Source of the DNA: DASUPK01 sp963800285
GTDB lineage: Bacteria > Actinomycetota > Thermoleophilia > Solirubrobacterales > 70-9
NCBI GenBank assembly: GCA_963800285.1
Contig: CAWDAL010000010.1
Location: forward strand, 289,186-353,185
DNA: 64,000 bases
Direction of reading: 5' to 3'
Shown here: piece by piece, positions 8,491 through 15,861 of the stretch
How the letters are laid out: each line of letters starts with the position of its first letter
Numbering within the stretch: the stretch's first letter is position 1
Program-made: the position numbers and the translations under genes
The notes under the pieces: generated by a model
Told to the model about the DNA's origin: nothing
The model's input: the letters and a program-made list of their open reading frames with translations, nothing else
Database searches by the model: none

Positions 8491-8535
8491 GCGAGCGCCC
8501 CCGCGCAACGGAGGAGCAACCCGTTTAATGGGGGC

Positions 8536-8739
8536 GTGAATCAGCGTCGACGTCCCTCGCCCGACGAGGGCTACCAGCTCGCGGTCCGGACCTTCTCGGT
8601 GGTGATCATCGGGTTCGGGCTCGTGATGCTGGCGCTGACGCTGGCGCGTGGCGGGGGGCCATTGGCCGTCGGAGTGCTTTTCGGGCTGCTGTTCGTCGCT
8701 CTCGGCGCGGGCCGGCTGTATCTCTCGATGCGCGGATGA
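8536..8739 (+). CDS. small two-TM membrane protein
   Basis: 67 residues from GTG 8536: a charged N-terminus, then two hydrophobic segments (FSVVIIGFGLVMLALTLA and LAVGVLFGLLFVALGAG) with a Gly-rich turn, ending in a short basic tail. Its stop overlaps the ATG of the APC permease (ATGA), implying cotranscription and perhaps a partner role. Family unknown. Confidence 0.68.
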   Translation: MNQRRRPSPDEGYQLAVRTFSVVIIGFGLVMLALTLARGGGPLAVGVLFGLLFVALGAGRLYLSMRG

Positions 8740-10652
8740 GGACGAAGCGGCTACTCGGCGTCCCGTTTCTGTATGCGGCGGCGTCCTCCGCCGTCGGCTT
8801 CTCGATCTACTTCTCGGTCGGCGTCGTCGCCGATCGCGGGCTCGGGCTGACGCCGCTGATCTTCCTGGTGGCGGGGCTGATGTTCGCGCTCACGTCGCTC
8901 TCCTACGTGGAGGGCGGAGCGATGCTGCGGGAGCGCGGCGGGTCGGCGACGTTCGCTCGCCATGCGTTCAACGAGCTGATCAGCTTCATCGCCGGCTGGG
9001 CGATCCTGATCGACTACCTGATCGTGATCGCCGCGGCGGCGATCACCGTGTCTCACTACCTGACGCCGATCTCGGGCAAGTTCGGGGGCGGGGACGTGGA
9101 GCTGGCCGTGGCGATCGTGGTCATCGGGCTCGCCGCCATCCTCAACATCGCCGACATCACGGGGCGGAACCGGCAGGTGCGGCTGGTGGTTCTGGCGGTC
9201 GCGGAACTCGGGTTGCAGCTGCTCGTCATCGTCGTGGGGCTGATCGTCGTGCTCCATCCGGATCGGCTCACCGACCAGCTCGACCTCTTCACCTCGCCGA
9301 GCGTCAAGGACATCGTCTACTCCTTGGTGATCGCGACGATCGCCTACGCCGGAATCGAGGCGGCGAGCGACCTGGCGCCTGACCTCGAGTTCGAGCCGGC
9401 CGACCTGAGGCGGGTGCTGGGCGTGGGCGCGATCGCGATCCCGCTGATCTACGCGGGGATCGCGGCGGTGGCCCTGATGGCCGTCCCCGTCGTGCCCGGG
9501 CCGGACGGACCAGAGACCGCTCTCGCCGGCCAGTACATCGAGGAGCCGATCCTGGGGGTGGTGGCCAACTACGACCCCGGCTGGGTGGCCGATGTCATGA
9601 AATGGGCCGTGATGCTGGTGGCCGTGCCGGTCCTGTTCTGGGCGGCGAACACGGCGATGCTCGGCCTCTCCAGACACATCTACGTGCTCGCGACGAACCG
9701 CCAGATCCCGAGCTGGGCCGGCAAGCTCGAGCGCGACTACTCCACCCCCTACATCGCGATCATCATCGCCGCCCTGCTGGCGCTCGCTCTGGCGATACCC
9801 GGGGACATCCGCTTCCTGGCGCGCGTCTACGCGTTCGGCGCGCTGCTGGCCGTCACCATCGCCCAGATCTCGATCGTTCGATTACGGGTGGTCGAGCCCG
9901 ACCTGGAGCGTCCCTACAGGGTGCCGTGGAACGTCCGGATCGGGTCGCACGAGCTGCCGCTGCCGGCGATGCTGGGTGCGCTGATCAGCGGGGCGGCGTG
10001 GATCACCGTCTTCCTGCTGCATCGCACCGCGGTCTACGTGGGCGGCGGCTGGATGCTGTTCGGGCTCGTCTTCTACGTGATCTACCGGCGCTACGTAGAG
10101 GGGACGCCGCTGACCAGGCGGGTCCAGGTGCCCGAGGCATCCCTGAAGAAGCAGCCGACGGAGGTGGAGTACTCGACCATCCTCGTCCCGGTCTTCGGCA
10201 CCCAGCTCGACGACGACATCGTCAGCACGGCGGGCCGGCTGGCGGATGCCGAGGTGGGGAAGGGGGACCATCCGCCACGCCTCGAGGTCGTCTACGTCGC
10301 GGAGCTGCCACTCACCGTCCCGCTCGAATCGCCGCTGCCGAAGGAGGTCAAGGAGCGGGCAGAGAAGGCACTCGAGCGCGCCCGTGAGGTGGGGGACGAG
10401 TACGAGAACGTCGAGGTGACGACCAAGCTGGTACCGGCGCGCTCGGTCGGGACCGGGATCATCGATGAGGCCCGCGACAAGGGGGTCGAGGTGATCGTCA
10501 TGGGCGGTGAGCCGCCGACCCGGATCAGGGGGGGCGCGGTACTCGGGGGGATCGGCGGCGCGCGGCCGGACGAGATCGGCGAGGTGACCGAGTACGTGCT
10601 GAAGCGGGCGCCCTGCCGGGTGCTGTTGACCGCGCCGCCCGAGGAGGCCTAG
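8736..10652 (+). CDS. APC-family permease with C-terminal UspA-like domain
   Basis: 638 residues. Residues 1 to about 450 form some 12 membrane segments of an APC-superfamily transporter (amino acid or cation substrate unknown), including LSYVEGGAMLRERGGSATF and the helix-rich IATIAYAGIEAASDL. From about residue 476 (VEYSTILVPVFGTQLDDDIV) a cytosolic universal-stress-protein-like domain begins; the usual ATP-binding Gly-rich loop is only partly present (VIVMGGEPPTRIRGGAVLGGIGG). APC plus Usp fusions are often next to TrkA-type nucleotide-binding proteins, as here (11.7-12.8 kb), which hints at gated ion or amino acid uptake; this is inference. Confidence 0.88.
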   Translation: MRTKRLLGVPFLYAAASSAVGFSIYFSVGVVADRGLGLTPLIFLVAGLMFALTSLSYVEGGAMLRERGGSATFARHAFNELISFIAGWAILIDYLIVIAAAAITVSHYLTPISGKFGGGDVELAVAIVVIGLAAILNIADITGRNRQVRLVVLAVAELGLQLLVIVVGLIVVLHPDRLTDQLDLFTSPSVKDIVYSLVIATIAYAGIEAASDLAPDLEFEPADLRRVLGVGAIAIPLIYAGIAAVALMAVPVVPGPDGPETALAGQYIEEPILGVVANYDPGWVADVMKWAVMLVAVPVLFWAANTAMLGLSRHIYVLATNRQIPSWAGKLERDYSTPYIAIIIAALLALALAIPGDIRFLARVYAFGALLAVTIAQISIVRLRVVEPDLERPYRVPWNVRIGSHELPLPAMLGALISGAAWITVFLLHRTAVYVGGGWMLFGLVFYVIYRRYVEGTPLTRRVQVPEASLKKQPTEVEYSTILVPVFGTQLDDDIVSTAGRLADAEVGKGDHPPRLEVVYVAELPLTVPLESPLPKEVKERAEKALERAREVGDEYENVEVTTKLVPARSVGTGIIDEARDKGVEVIVMGGEPPTRIRGGAVLGGIGGARPDEIGEVTEYVLKRAPCRVLLTAPPEEA

Positions 10653-11539
10653 GCGGTGGCTTCGGCCGTCGGGGTTCTCCGTCTGGGAGCTCTCTGGTCC
10701 CGACGCCGGATTCGATTGGTCGAGCTGAGCTCGCGGGCCCGCTGGTTCCAGCTCGCGAGCCATGCGGGTACCTCTCGGGAGGGGACCGGCGGTGAGATCA
10801 GGAAGCCCTGCGCTCGCTCGCACCCCATGCTTCGCAGCTGCTGCCAGGCGTCCCTGGTCTCCACGCCCTCGGCGACGACGGACAGGCCGACCTGGTGAGC
10901 GAGGTGGATGATCGCCCGGACCATCGTCTTGCACTCGGCGTCGTCCAGGTGCCGGATCAGGCTCGTGTCGATCTTGAGCTCCTCGATCGGGAGGGAGATG
11001 AGCTGCCGAAGCGAGAAGTGCCCAGTCCCGAAGTCATCGATTGAGATCCCGCCCCCGAGCGCGGCGAATGCCGCCACCCGTTCCGTGACCCGCTGCGAAT
11101 CACCGAGGAGCGCATCCTCCGTGACGTCGAACCGGATGGCTTCCCCCGGGAGTGCGGCCGTCGAAAGCGATCCCGCGATGAACCCGGCGAGGTTCCAATC
11201 GGTTGAGGAGATGGCGAGTGTGGGGAGGTTCACCGACAGCTGCAGGCTGAGCCCCGATCGCCACCAGTCTCCGGCGGCGCGGGTCGAGATCTGAATCATG
11301 CGCTCGGTCAGTGACCGCATCTCCTCGTCCGACTCGACTGAGGAGACGAACTTCGCTGCCGGCAGCAGACCCAGGCTGGGATGCTCCCAGCGAGCCAGGG
11401 CCTCCACGCCGATCACGCGCCCGCTGCGCAGGTCGACCTTCGGCTGGAAGTGGGCGCCGATCTCTCCACGCCCGAGCGCTCCGCTCACGTCGAGCTCATG
11501 CCGACTCGAGGTCGCGGTCTGAGTGAGGTCCATAGCCAT
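10649..11539 (-). CDS. EAL-domain cyclic-di-GMP phosphodiesterase
   Basis: 296 residues from ATG 11539 (MAMDLTQTATS). A stand-alone EAL domain that should linearise c-di-GMP to pGpG. Catalytic and metal residues are present: HFQPKVDLRSGRVIGVEALARW, the Asn of SVNLPTL, Glu in DVTEDALL, the Asp pair in SIDDFGTGHFSL, Lys in LKIDTSLI, Glu in VVAEGVET, and Gln in AQGFLI. The enzyme is therefore probably active. The frame continues upstream but lacks family similarity. It is convergent with the APC gene (stops overlap by three bases) and divergent from the first trkA-type gene. Confidence 0.93.
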   Translation of the reverse strand: MAMDLTQTATSSRHELDVSGALGRGEIGAHFQPKVDLRSGRVIGVEALARWEHPSLGLLPAAKFVSSVESDEEMRSLTERMIQISTRAAGDWWRSGLSLQLSVNLPTLAISSTDWNLAGFIAGSLSTAALPGEAIRFDVTEDALLGDSQRVTERVAAFAALGGGISIDDFGTGHFSLRQLISLPIEELKIDTSLIRHLDDAECKTMVRAIIHLAHQVGLSVVAEGVETRDAWQQLRSMGCERAQGFLISPPVPSREVPAWLASWNQRARELSSTNRIRRRDQRAPRRRTPTAEATA

Positions 11540-11692
11540 TCGATCGGCCCCCTGCGCGCATCCAGTCTGCTTGGAATCCCCGCCGGTCACAATGGGTCGA
11601 ACTACGCCACCCGGTTCAGTAGTTGCCACGGATCGACGCAGGCACGAGCCACGCATGGGTCGGGGAGCGGGCACGACTAACATCCGACCCGA

Positions 11693-12124
11693 ATGTTCGT
11701 TCTCATCGTCGGTTGCGGGAGGGTTGGGTCCTCCGTTGCGAGGAGCATGCTCCGCGAGGGGCACGAGGTGTCCTGCCTCGACGAGGACCCGGAGGCGCAT
11801 GCGCGCCTCGAGGTCAACCTGGACCGCTCCTGGGAGGACTCCGGGGGGCAGTTCACCGTCGGCACGGGCCTCGAGGAGGAGGCGATGACAGCCGCCGGCA
11901 TAGAGCGAGCCGATGCCTTCATCGCCTCCACGGACGGTGACAACACGAACATCGTCATCGCTCAGATCGCGAAGCGGAAGTTCAACGTGCCGACCGTGAT
12001 CGCGCGGATCCTCGATCCGCTGCGCGCGGAGTGGTACGAGAAGCAGGGCGTCAACACGATCTGCCCGACCCGCGTCGCGATCGAGATGCTCGAGAAGGAG
12101 GTCATGGAGGCCGCCGGTACCTGA
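11693..12124 (+). CDS. TrkA-N domain protein (K+ uptake regulator, CeoB-like)
   Basis: 143 residues, a single Rossmann RCK-N domain. MFVLIVGCGRVGSSVARSMLREGHEV carries the GxGxxG NAD-binding loop, followed by acidic LDEDPEA that binds the ribose. DAFIASTDGDNTNIVIAQIAK is the family second half. No TrkA-C domain. The next gene begins at the stop (TGATG) and encodes the N plus C form, so the pair resembles CeoB/CeoC subunits gating a potassium transporter; no Trk or Ktr pore is in the window. Confidence 0.9.
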   Translation: MFVLIVGCGRVGSSVARSMLREGHEVSCLDEDPEAHARLEVNLDRSWEDSGGQFTVGTGLEEEAMTAAGIERADAFIASTDGDNTNIVIAQIAKRKFNVPTVIARILDPLRAEWYEKQGVNTICPTRVAIEMLEKEVMEAAGT

Positions 12125-12819
12125 TGGGCGAGGGCAGCGGCAAGTACATCATCATCGCCGGGGCCGGCAAGGTGGGTTGGAACCTCGCCAGGGAGCTGAT
12201 CGACAAGGGTCACGAGGTGACCGTCATCGAGGACAACCGGAACCGGTACACGACGGTCGAGCAGGAGCTGGAGCACAACATCCAGTACGGGGACGCGTCG
12301 GAGCTCTGGGTGCTGGAGCGGGCCGGGATCTCGCGCGCCGACATGGTGATCGCCGTGACCGGCGACGACGAGGACAACATGCTGATCTGCCAGGTCGCGA
12401 AGGAGAAGTACCTCGTCGACCGGATCATCGCCCGGGTCAACAACCCGCGGAACCGGCCTCACTTCGAGCTGCTGGGGATCAAGCCCTATGTGTCGGCCAC
12501 GGACCTGATCCTGCGGCTGCTGGAGCACGAGGTCCCGGAGTACGGATTGGTGCACCTGCTCGACCTGCCGGAGGAGCGGCTGGAGATCATCGAGATGTTG
12601 CTGGCGGACGACAGCCGGGTAGCAGGGATGCGAGTGGGTGACCTGAACATGCCGGAGGGCAGCCTGTTGATCTCGATTCTGCGTGAGGGCCAGGGTGGTT
12701 TCGTTCCCACCCCAGACACGATCCTCGAGGCGGGCGATGAGGTCCTGGCCGTGCTCGACCCCGGGTTGGAGGAAGAGCTGAAGGTGTTCTTCGGCTCGGA
12801 CGGTGCCTCAGCGGGTTGA
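12124..12819 (+). CDS. TrkA-type protein with TrkA-N and TrkA-C domains (CeoC-like)
   Basis: 231 residues from ATG 12124. The Rossmann domain (YIIIAGAGKVGWNLARELIDKGHEVTVIEDNRNR) spans about residues 8-135; from about 145 a RCK-C ligand domain follows (LPEERLEIIEMLLADDSRVAGMRVGDLNMPEGSLLISILREG). Such proteins bind NAD(H), ATP/ADP or c-di-AMP and gate cation channels. The end overlaps the flavoprotein gene by 17 bases. Confidence 0.91.
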   Translation: MGEGSGKYIIIAGAGKVGWNLARELIDKGHEVTVIEDNRNRYTTVEQELEHNIQYGDASELWVLERAGISRADMVIAVTGDDEDNMLICQVAKEKYLVDRIIARVNNPRNRPHFELLGIKPYVSATDLILRLLEHEVPEYGLVHLLDLPEERLEIIEMLLADDSRVAGMRVGDLNMPEGSLLISILREGQGGFVPTPDTILEAGDEVLAVLDPGLEEELKVFFGSDGASAG

Positions 12820-14050
12820 GTATCTGCTGATCGGCGGGTTCGCCGCCGGTTACGCCGCCGCCGAGCTCCGCAAGGGCGGGGCGGACGGGGACATCCTGCT
12901 CGTCGGGCGCGAGCCGGAGCCGCCGTACGAGCGGCCTCCGCTCTCCAAGGAGTACCTGCGGGGCGAGGCGAAGCGGGAGGACGCGTACGTCAATCCGGAG
13001 TCGTGGTACGAGGAGAACTCCGTGGAGCTGCGGACGGGAACGAACGTGATGTCGCTCGACACCGAGGCGCGGACCGCGAAGCTGCAGGGCGGGGAGGAGG
13101 TGGCGTTCGAGAAGGCGCTGCTCGCGCCGGGGGCCAACGTCAACATCCTGCGGGTCGAGGGAGCGGCGCAGGAGGGGATCCACTACCTGCGGGCGTTCGG
13201 CAACTCCGATGGGATTCGCGAGGCGGCCGAGGGCGCCGAGCGGGTGGTACTGATCGGCGGGAGCTACATCGGCTGCGAGGTCGCCGCTTCCCTGACCGCC
13301 AAGGGGACGCAGTGCGCGATCGTGATGATGGAGGACGTGGCACTGTCGCGGACCTTCGGGGAGGAGGCCGGGCGCTGGTTCCACGACCTGCTGGAGTCGA
13401 AGGGCATCGAGATCCACGGCGGCGAGACGCTCGAGGCGTTCGAGGGCGACGGCGACGTCCGAGGCGTGGTCACCGAGAGCGGCAAGGTCGTGGAGGGCGA
13501 TGCGGTCGTGGTGGGCGCCGGAGTGAAGCCGGACGTGATGCTGGCGCAGAAAGCCGGGTTGGAGATCGACGAGGACAGCGGCGGGATCGAGTGCGACGAG
13601 ACGCTGCAGACCTCGGTCGAGGGGATCTACGCGGCCGGCGACGCCTGTTCTTACGAGAGCCGCGTGCACGGGCGCCGGCTGCGGGTCGAGCATTGGGACG
13701 TGGCGATGCAGCAGGGCCAGCATGCGGCTCGCTCGATGATGGGCGACGCCAAGCCGTACGAGGTGGTGCCGTACTTCTTCAGCGACCTGGCCGACTGGGC
13801 GGGCCTCGAGTACGTGGGGCCGGCGAGCGACTGGGACGAGGTGATCTGGCGCGGCGATCGGGACGCCGGGGAGTTCGCGGTCTTCTATCTCAAGGACGGC
13901 AAGGTGGCCGGTGCCCTGACCGTCGAGAAGTCGGAGGAGCTGGCGCACGCGCGAACGCTGCTGGCGGAGGGCGTGGACGTCGCCGCGGATGAGGCGAAGG
14001 CGCTGCTGGGGGATCCCGACAGCGACCTCAGCGAGTTCTCGGCGAGCTAG
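12803..14050 (+). CDS. FAD-dependent NAD(P)H oxidoreductase, ferredoxin-reductase/AIF-like
   Basis: 415 residues from GTG 12803. PPYERPPLSKEYLRGE is typical of ferredoxin (rubredoxin) reductases and AIF-like flavoproteins. The NAD loop VVLIGGSYIGCEVAASL and the second FAD motif GIYAAGDACS are intact, and the C-terminal dimer domain runs from FFSDLADWAGLEYVG. Oddity: the first FAD loop reads LIGGFAAGYAAAEL, with Phe in place of the third Gly of GGGxAG. Probably transfers electrons from NAD(P)H to a small Fe-S protein; partner not in the window. Confidence 0.88.
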   Translation: MPQRVEYLLIGGFAAGYAAAELRKGGADGDILLVGREPEPPYERPPLSKEYLRGEAKREDAYVNPESWYEENSVELRTGTNVMSLDTEARTAKLQGGEEVAFEKALLAPGANVNILRVEGAAQEGIHYLRAFGNSDGIREAAEGAERVVLIGGSYIGCEVAASLTAKGTQCAIVMMEDVALSRTFGEEAGRWFHDLLESKGIEIHGGETLEAFEGDGDVRGVVTESGKVVEGDAVVVGAGVKPDVMLAQKAGLEIDEDSGGIECDETLQTSVEGIYAAGDACSYESRVHGRRLRVEHWDVAMQQGQHAARSMMGDAKPYEVVPYFFSDLADWAGLEYVGPASDWDEVIWRGDRDAGEFAVFYLKDGKVAGALTVEKSEELAHARTLLAEGVDVAADEAKALLGDPDSDLSEFSAS

Positions 14051-14089
14051 GCTATGGGTTCAGCAGTCAGCTAATCCAGTTAATCCCGA

Positions 14090-14160
14090 TCCGGGATGGG
14101 GTAATGGTAGCCCGCCTCGCTCTGGACGAGGTAGTCATGGTTCGAGTCCATGTCCCGGAG
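14090..14160 (+). tRNA. tRNA-Gln (anticodon CTG)
   Basis: A 71-nt cloverleaf can be folded by hand. Acceptor TCCGGGA pairs with TCCCGGA (7 bp) and the discriminator is G. The D-arm is GGG/CCC with TAATGGTAG in the loop. The anticodon stem CCTCG/CGAGG holds loop CTCTGGA, so positions 34-36 read CTG (decodes CAG). The T-arm is CATGG-TTCGAGT-CCATG. CCA is not encoded. The HNH gene starts 76 bases downstream, so the tRNA may have been an integration target. Confidence 0.93.
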
Positions 14161-14236
14161 TTAGAGGAGTCGGCAGGAGCCGGCTCCTCGTGGTTTGCAG
14201 GCCTTTCCGTCCGATTCTCATGGGAACATACGTTCG

Positions 14237-15136
14237 ATGGATGAGGACCGGGATCGACGCATCGAGCGGCTTCTGCAGCGCGGGGTCGCGAAAGTCCGAA
14301 TTGCGGACGAGCTCGGGATCTCGCGGGACACGGTTGATCGCGTTGCCGCGGGCCTGGGATTCCCGGCGCGGCGACGAGGGAACGACCCCTACGACTGGGC
14401 GGCAATCCGCGCCTTCTACGACGCTGGCAACAGTGCGGCGGCGACGATGCGCAGATTCGGGTTTCGCGCATCTACCTGGGAAGCGGCGATCGCACGTGGT
14501 GATGTCACACCCCGCCCGCGGGCTTACCGGGAGCGCCCGCGCGGGAAGACCCGTGCCCTGGTCGAAGGGCTGCTCAACGAGGGGATCGGAATCGCGGAAA
14601 TCGCCGAACGACTCGGGATTTCAAAGCCGACGGTCTGCTACCACGCCCGACGGCTTGGAGTCCCGCCACAGCGGCAATTTGGGCGTCGCTATGACTGGAC
14701 TGAAATCCGGCGCGAATACGGCTCGGGTGTCTCGATGCGGGAGTGCATGCGACGTTTCGGCTTTTCACAGCAGGCATGGGCGGACGCCGTCAAGCGTGGG
14801 GAGATCGTTCCACGCGAACGACTGATCCCGCTGAAAGAGCTTCTTGTTGTGGGGCGAAAGACAAGCCGGGCCCACCTCAAGCGTCGTTTGCTCGAGGCTG
14901 GGCTCAAGGAGAACCGCTGCGAGGTCTGCGGTATCACTGAGTGGCTCGGAAAACAACTGAGCATGCAGCTGCACCACAGGAACGGCGACGGGCTCGACAA
15001 CCGCATCGAGAACCTTGAGTTCGTCTGCGCCAACTGCCACTCACAGACGGACACCTACGGCGGCCGAAACGGGCACCGGAAGCCGCACCGGCACCTCAGG
15101 CTGGTCGAGCCTACGGACGGGGAGGAAGCGGCCTAG
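14237..15136 (+). CDS. HTH-HNH endonuclease-like protein with internal duplication
   Basis: 299 residues from ATG 14237 (MDEDRDRR). Two homologous units of about 85 residues come first: unit 1 has the HTH VRIADELGISRDTVDRVAAGLG and unit 2 IAEIAERLGISKPTVCYHARRLG. Each is followed by a matching block (YDWAAIRAFY...MRRFGFRASTWEAAIARGDV and YDWTEIRREY...MRRFGFSQQAWADAVKRGEI). The C-terminal HNH nuclease has zinc pairs CEVC and CANC around LHHRNGDGLDNRIENLEFV. Codon choice (GAA, CGA, ATT, TCA) is looser than in neighbours. Likely a mobile, homing-type or phage-derived gene beside tRNA-Gln; target unknown. Confidence 0.85.
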   Translation: MDEDRDRRIERLLQRGVAKVRIADELGISRDTVDRVAAGLGFPARRRGNDPYDWAAIRAFYDAGNSAAATMRRFGFRASTWEAAIARGDVTPRPRAYRERPRGKTRALVEGLLNEGIGIAEIAERLGISKPTVCYHARRLGVPPQRQFGRRYDWTEIRREYGSGVSMRECMRRFGFSQQAWADAVKRGEIVPRERLIPLKELLVVGRKTSRAHLKRRLLEAGLKENRCEVCGITEWLGKQLSMQLHHRNGDGLDNRIENLEFVCANCHSQTDTYGGRNGHRKPHRHLRLVEPTDGEEAA

Positions 15137-15171
15137 TTCCGTTTCACATCCTTGCTACCTTGCGCGGCCGT

Positions 15172-15861
15172 ATGTGGCGTCCGAGGAATCTCATCGTCCT
15201 CGTCGCCGTGGTTGGCGTGGGGTCGATTCTCTCCGCCTGCGGCGGCGACAGCTCGCCGGAGACCCCGATCGTGGTCCCGACGGAGACGACCCAGCAGTCG
15301 ACCGGCAAGGCCCAGTTCATCACGCAGGCCGACTCGATCTGCGCCGAGGCGAACTCCTCGATCGAGACGTTCGCGGCCGCCGGCCAGGGTGAGAGCGAGG
15401 CCGACCAGATCGCCCAGCTCCGGCAGGGCGTGATCGACGACATCAAGCAGCTCAACCCGCCGACGGACACCAATCTCGACGCCTTCCTGAAGGCGATGTC
15501 GGACCAGGTCTCGGCCGGCCAGAAGATCGGCCTGGCCGTCCAGCGCGGCGAGGATCCGAGCCAGTTCGAGACCGAGCTCGACAGCGCCAAGTCCGCCGCC
15601 GCGACGGCGGCCTCCGCCTATGGCTTCAAGGAGTGCGGCTCGGAGATCAACGCATCCAGCTCGACGTCCAGCTCGAGCAGCAGTAGCAGCAGCTCGAGCT
15701 CGAGCAGCGGCGCCACCGTTACCCCGAGCGCGCCCAGCTCCTCGAGCGGAACCGCGGGCGGCACCTCCGGCGGTGGGACGAGCGGCACCAGCGGCAGCGG
15801 CACCTCCGGCTCGTCCGGCACCGGCGGATCCAGCGGCTCCGGCGGCATCGGCCCCGGCTAG
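15172..15861 (+). CDS. Ser/Gly-rich lipoprotein
   Basis: 229 residues from ATG 15172 (MWRPRNLIVLVAVVGVGSILSAC). The lipobox LSAC predicts lipidation at Cys. A helical central domain (FITQADSICAEANSSIETFA to SAAATAASAYGFKECGSEI) with two later cysteines resembles the small extracellular domains common in this actinobacterial group. The tail from about residue 155 is a long Ser run followed by Gly/Ser/Thr repeats, a likely flexible wall-spanning linker. Convergent with the ABC transporter; the stop codons abut at 15861/15862. Confidence 0.78.
   Translation: MWRPRNLIVLVAVVGVGSILSACGGDSSPETPIVVPTETTQQSTGKAQFITQADSICAEANSSIETFAAAGQGESEADQIAQLRQGVIDDIKQLNPPTDTNLDAFLKAMSDQVSAGQKIGLAVQRGEDPSQFETELDSAKSAAATAASAYGFKECGSEINASSSTSSSSSSSSSSSSSSGATVTPSAPSSSSGTAGGTSGGGTSGTSGSGTSGSSGTGGSSGSGGIGPG

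Noticed and set aside
6157..8508. A 783-codon open frame on the minus strand opposite hppA
   Set aside because: The translation is low-complexity, rich in Asp, Arg, His and Gln, with no motif, and mirrors the codon bias of hppA on the plus strand. It is an antisense shadow.
7347..8528. A 393-codon plus-strand frame inside hppA
   Set aside because: Arg/Gly/Asp-rich with no hydrophobic pattern; a +1 shadow of the pyrophosphatase gene.
11600..11624. AACTAC-N13-GTAGTT inverted repeat between the EAL and TrkA genes
   Set aside because: Six-base arms with a 13-base spacer arise often by chance and no regulator is linked; not listed as an operator.
15655..15850. Possible mobile or simple-repeat element in the lipoprotein gene
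   Set aside because: The Ser and Gly/Ser repeats are in frame and part of the protein tail; no transposase or terminal repeats.
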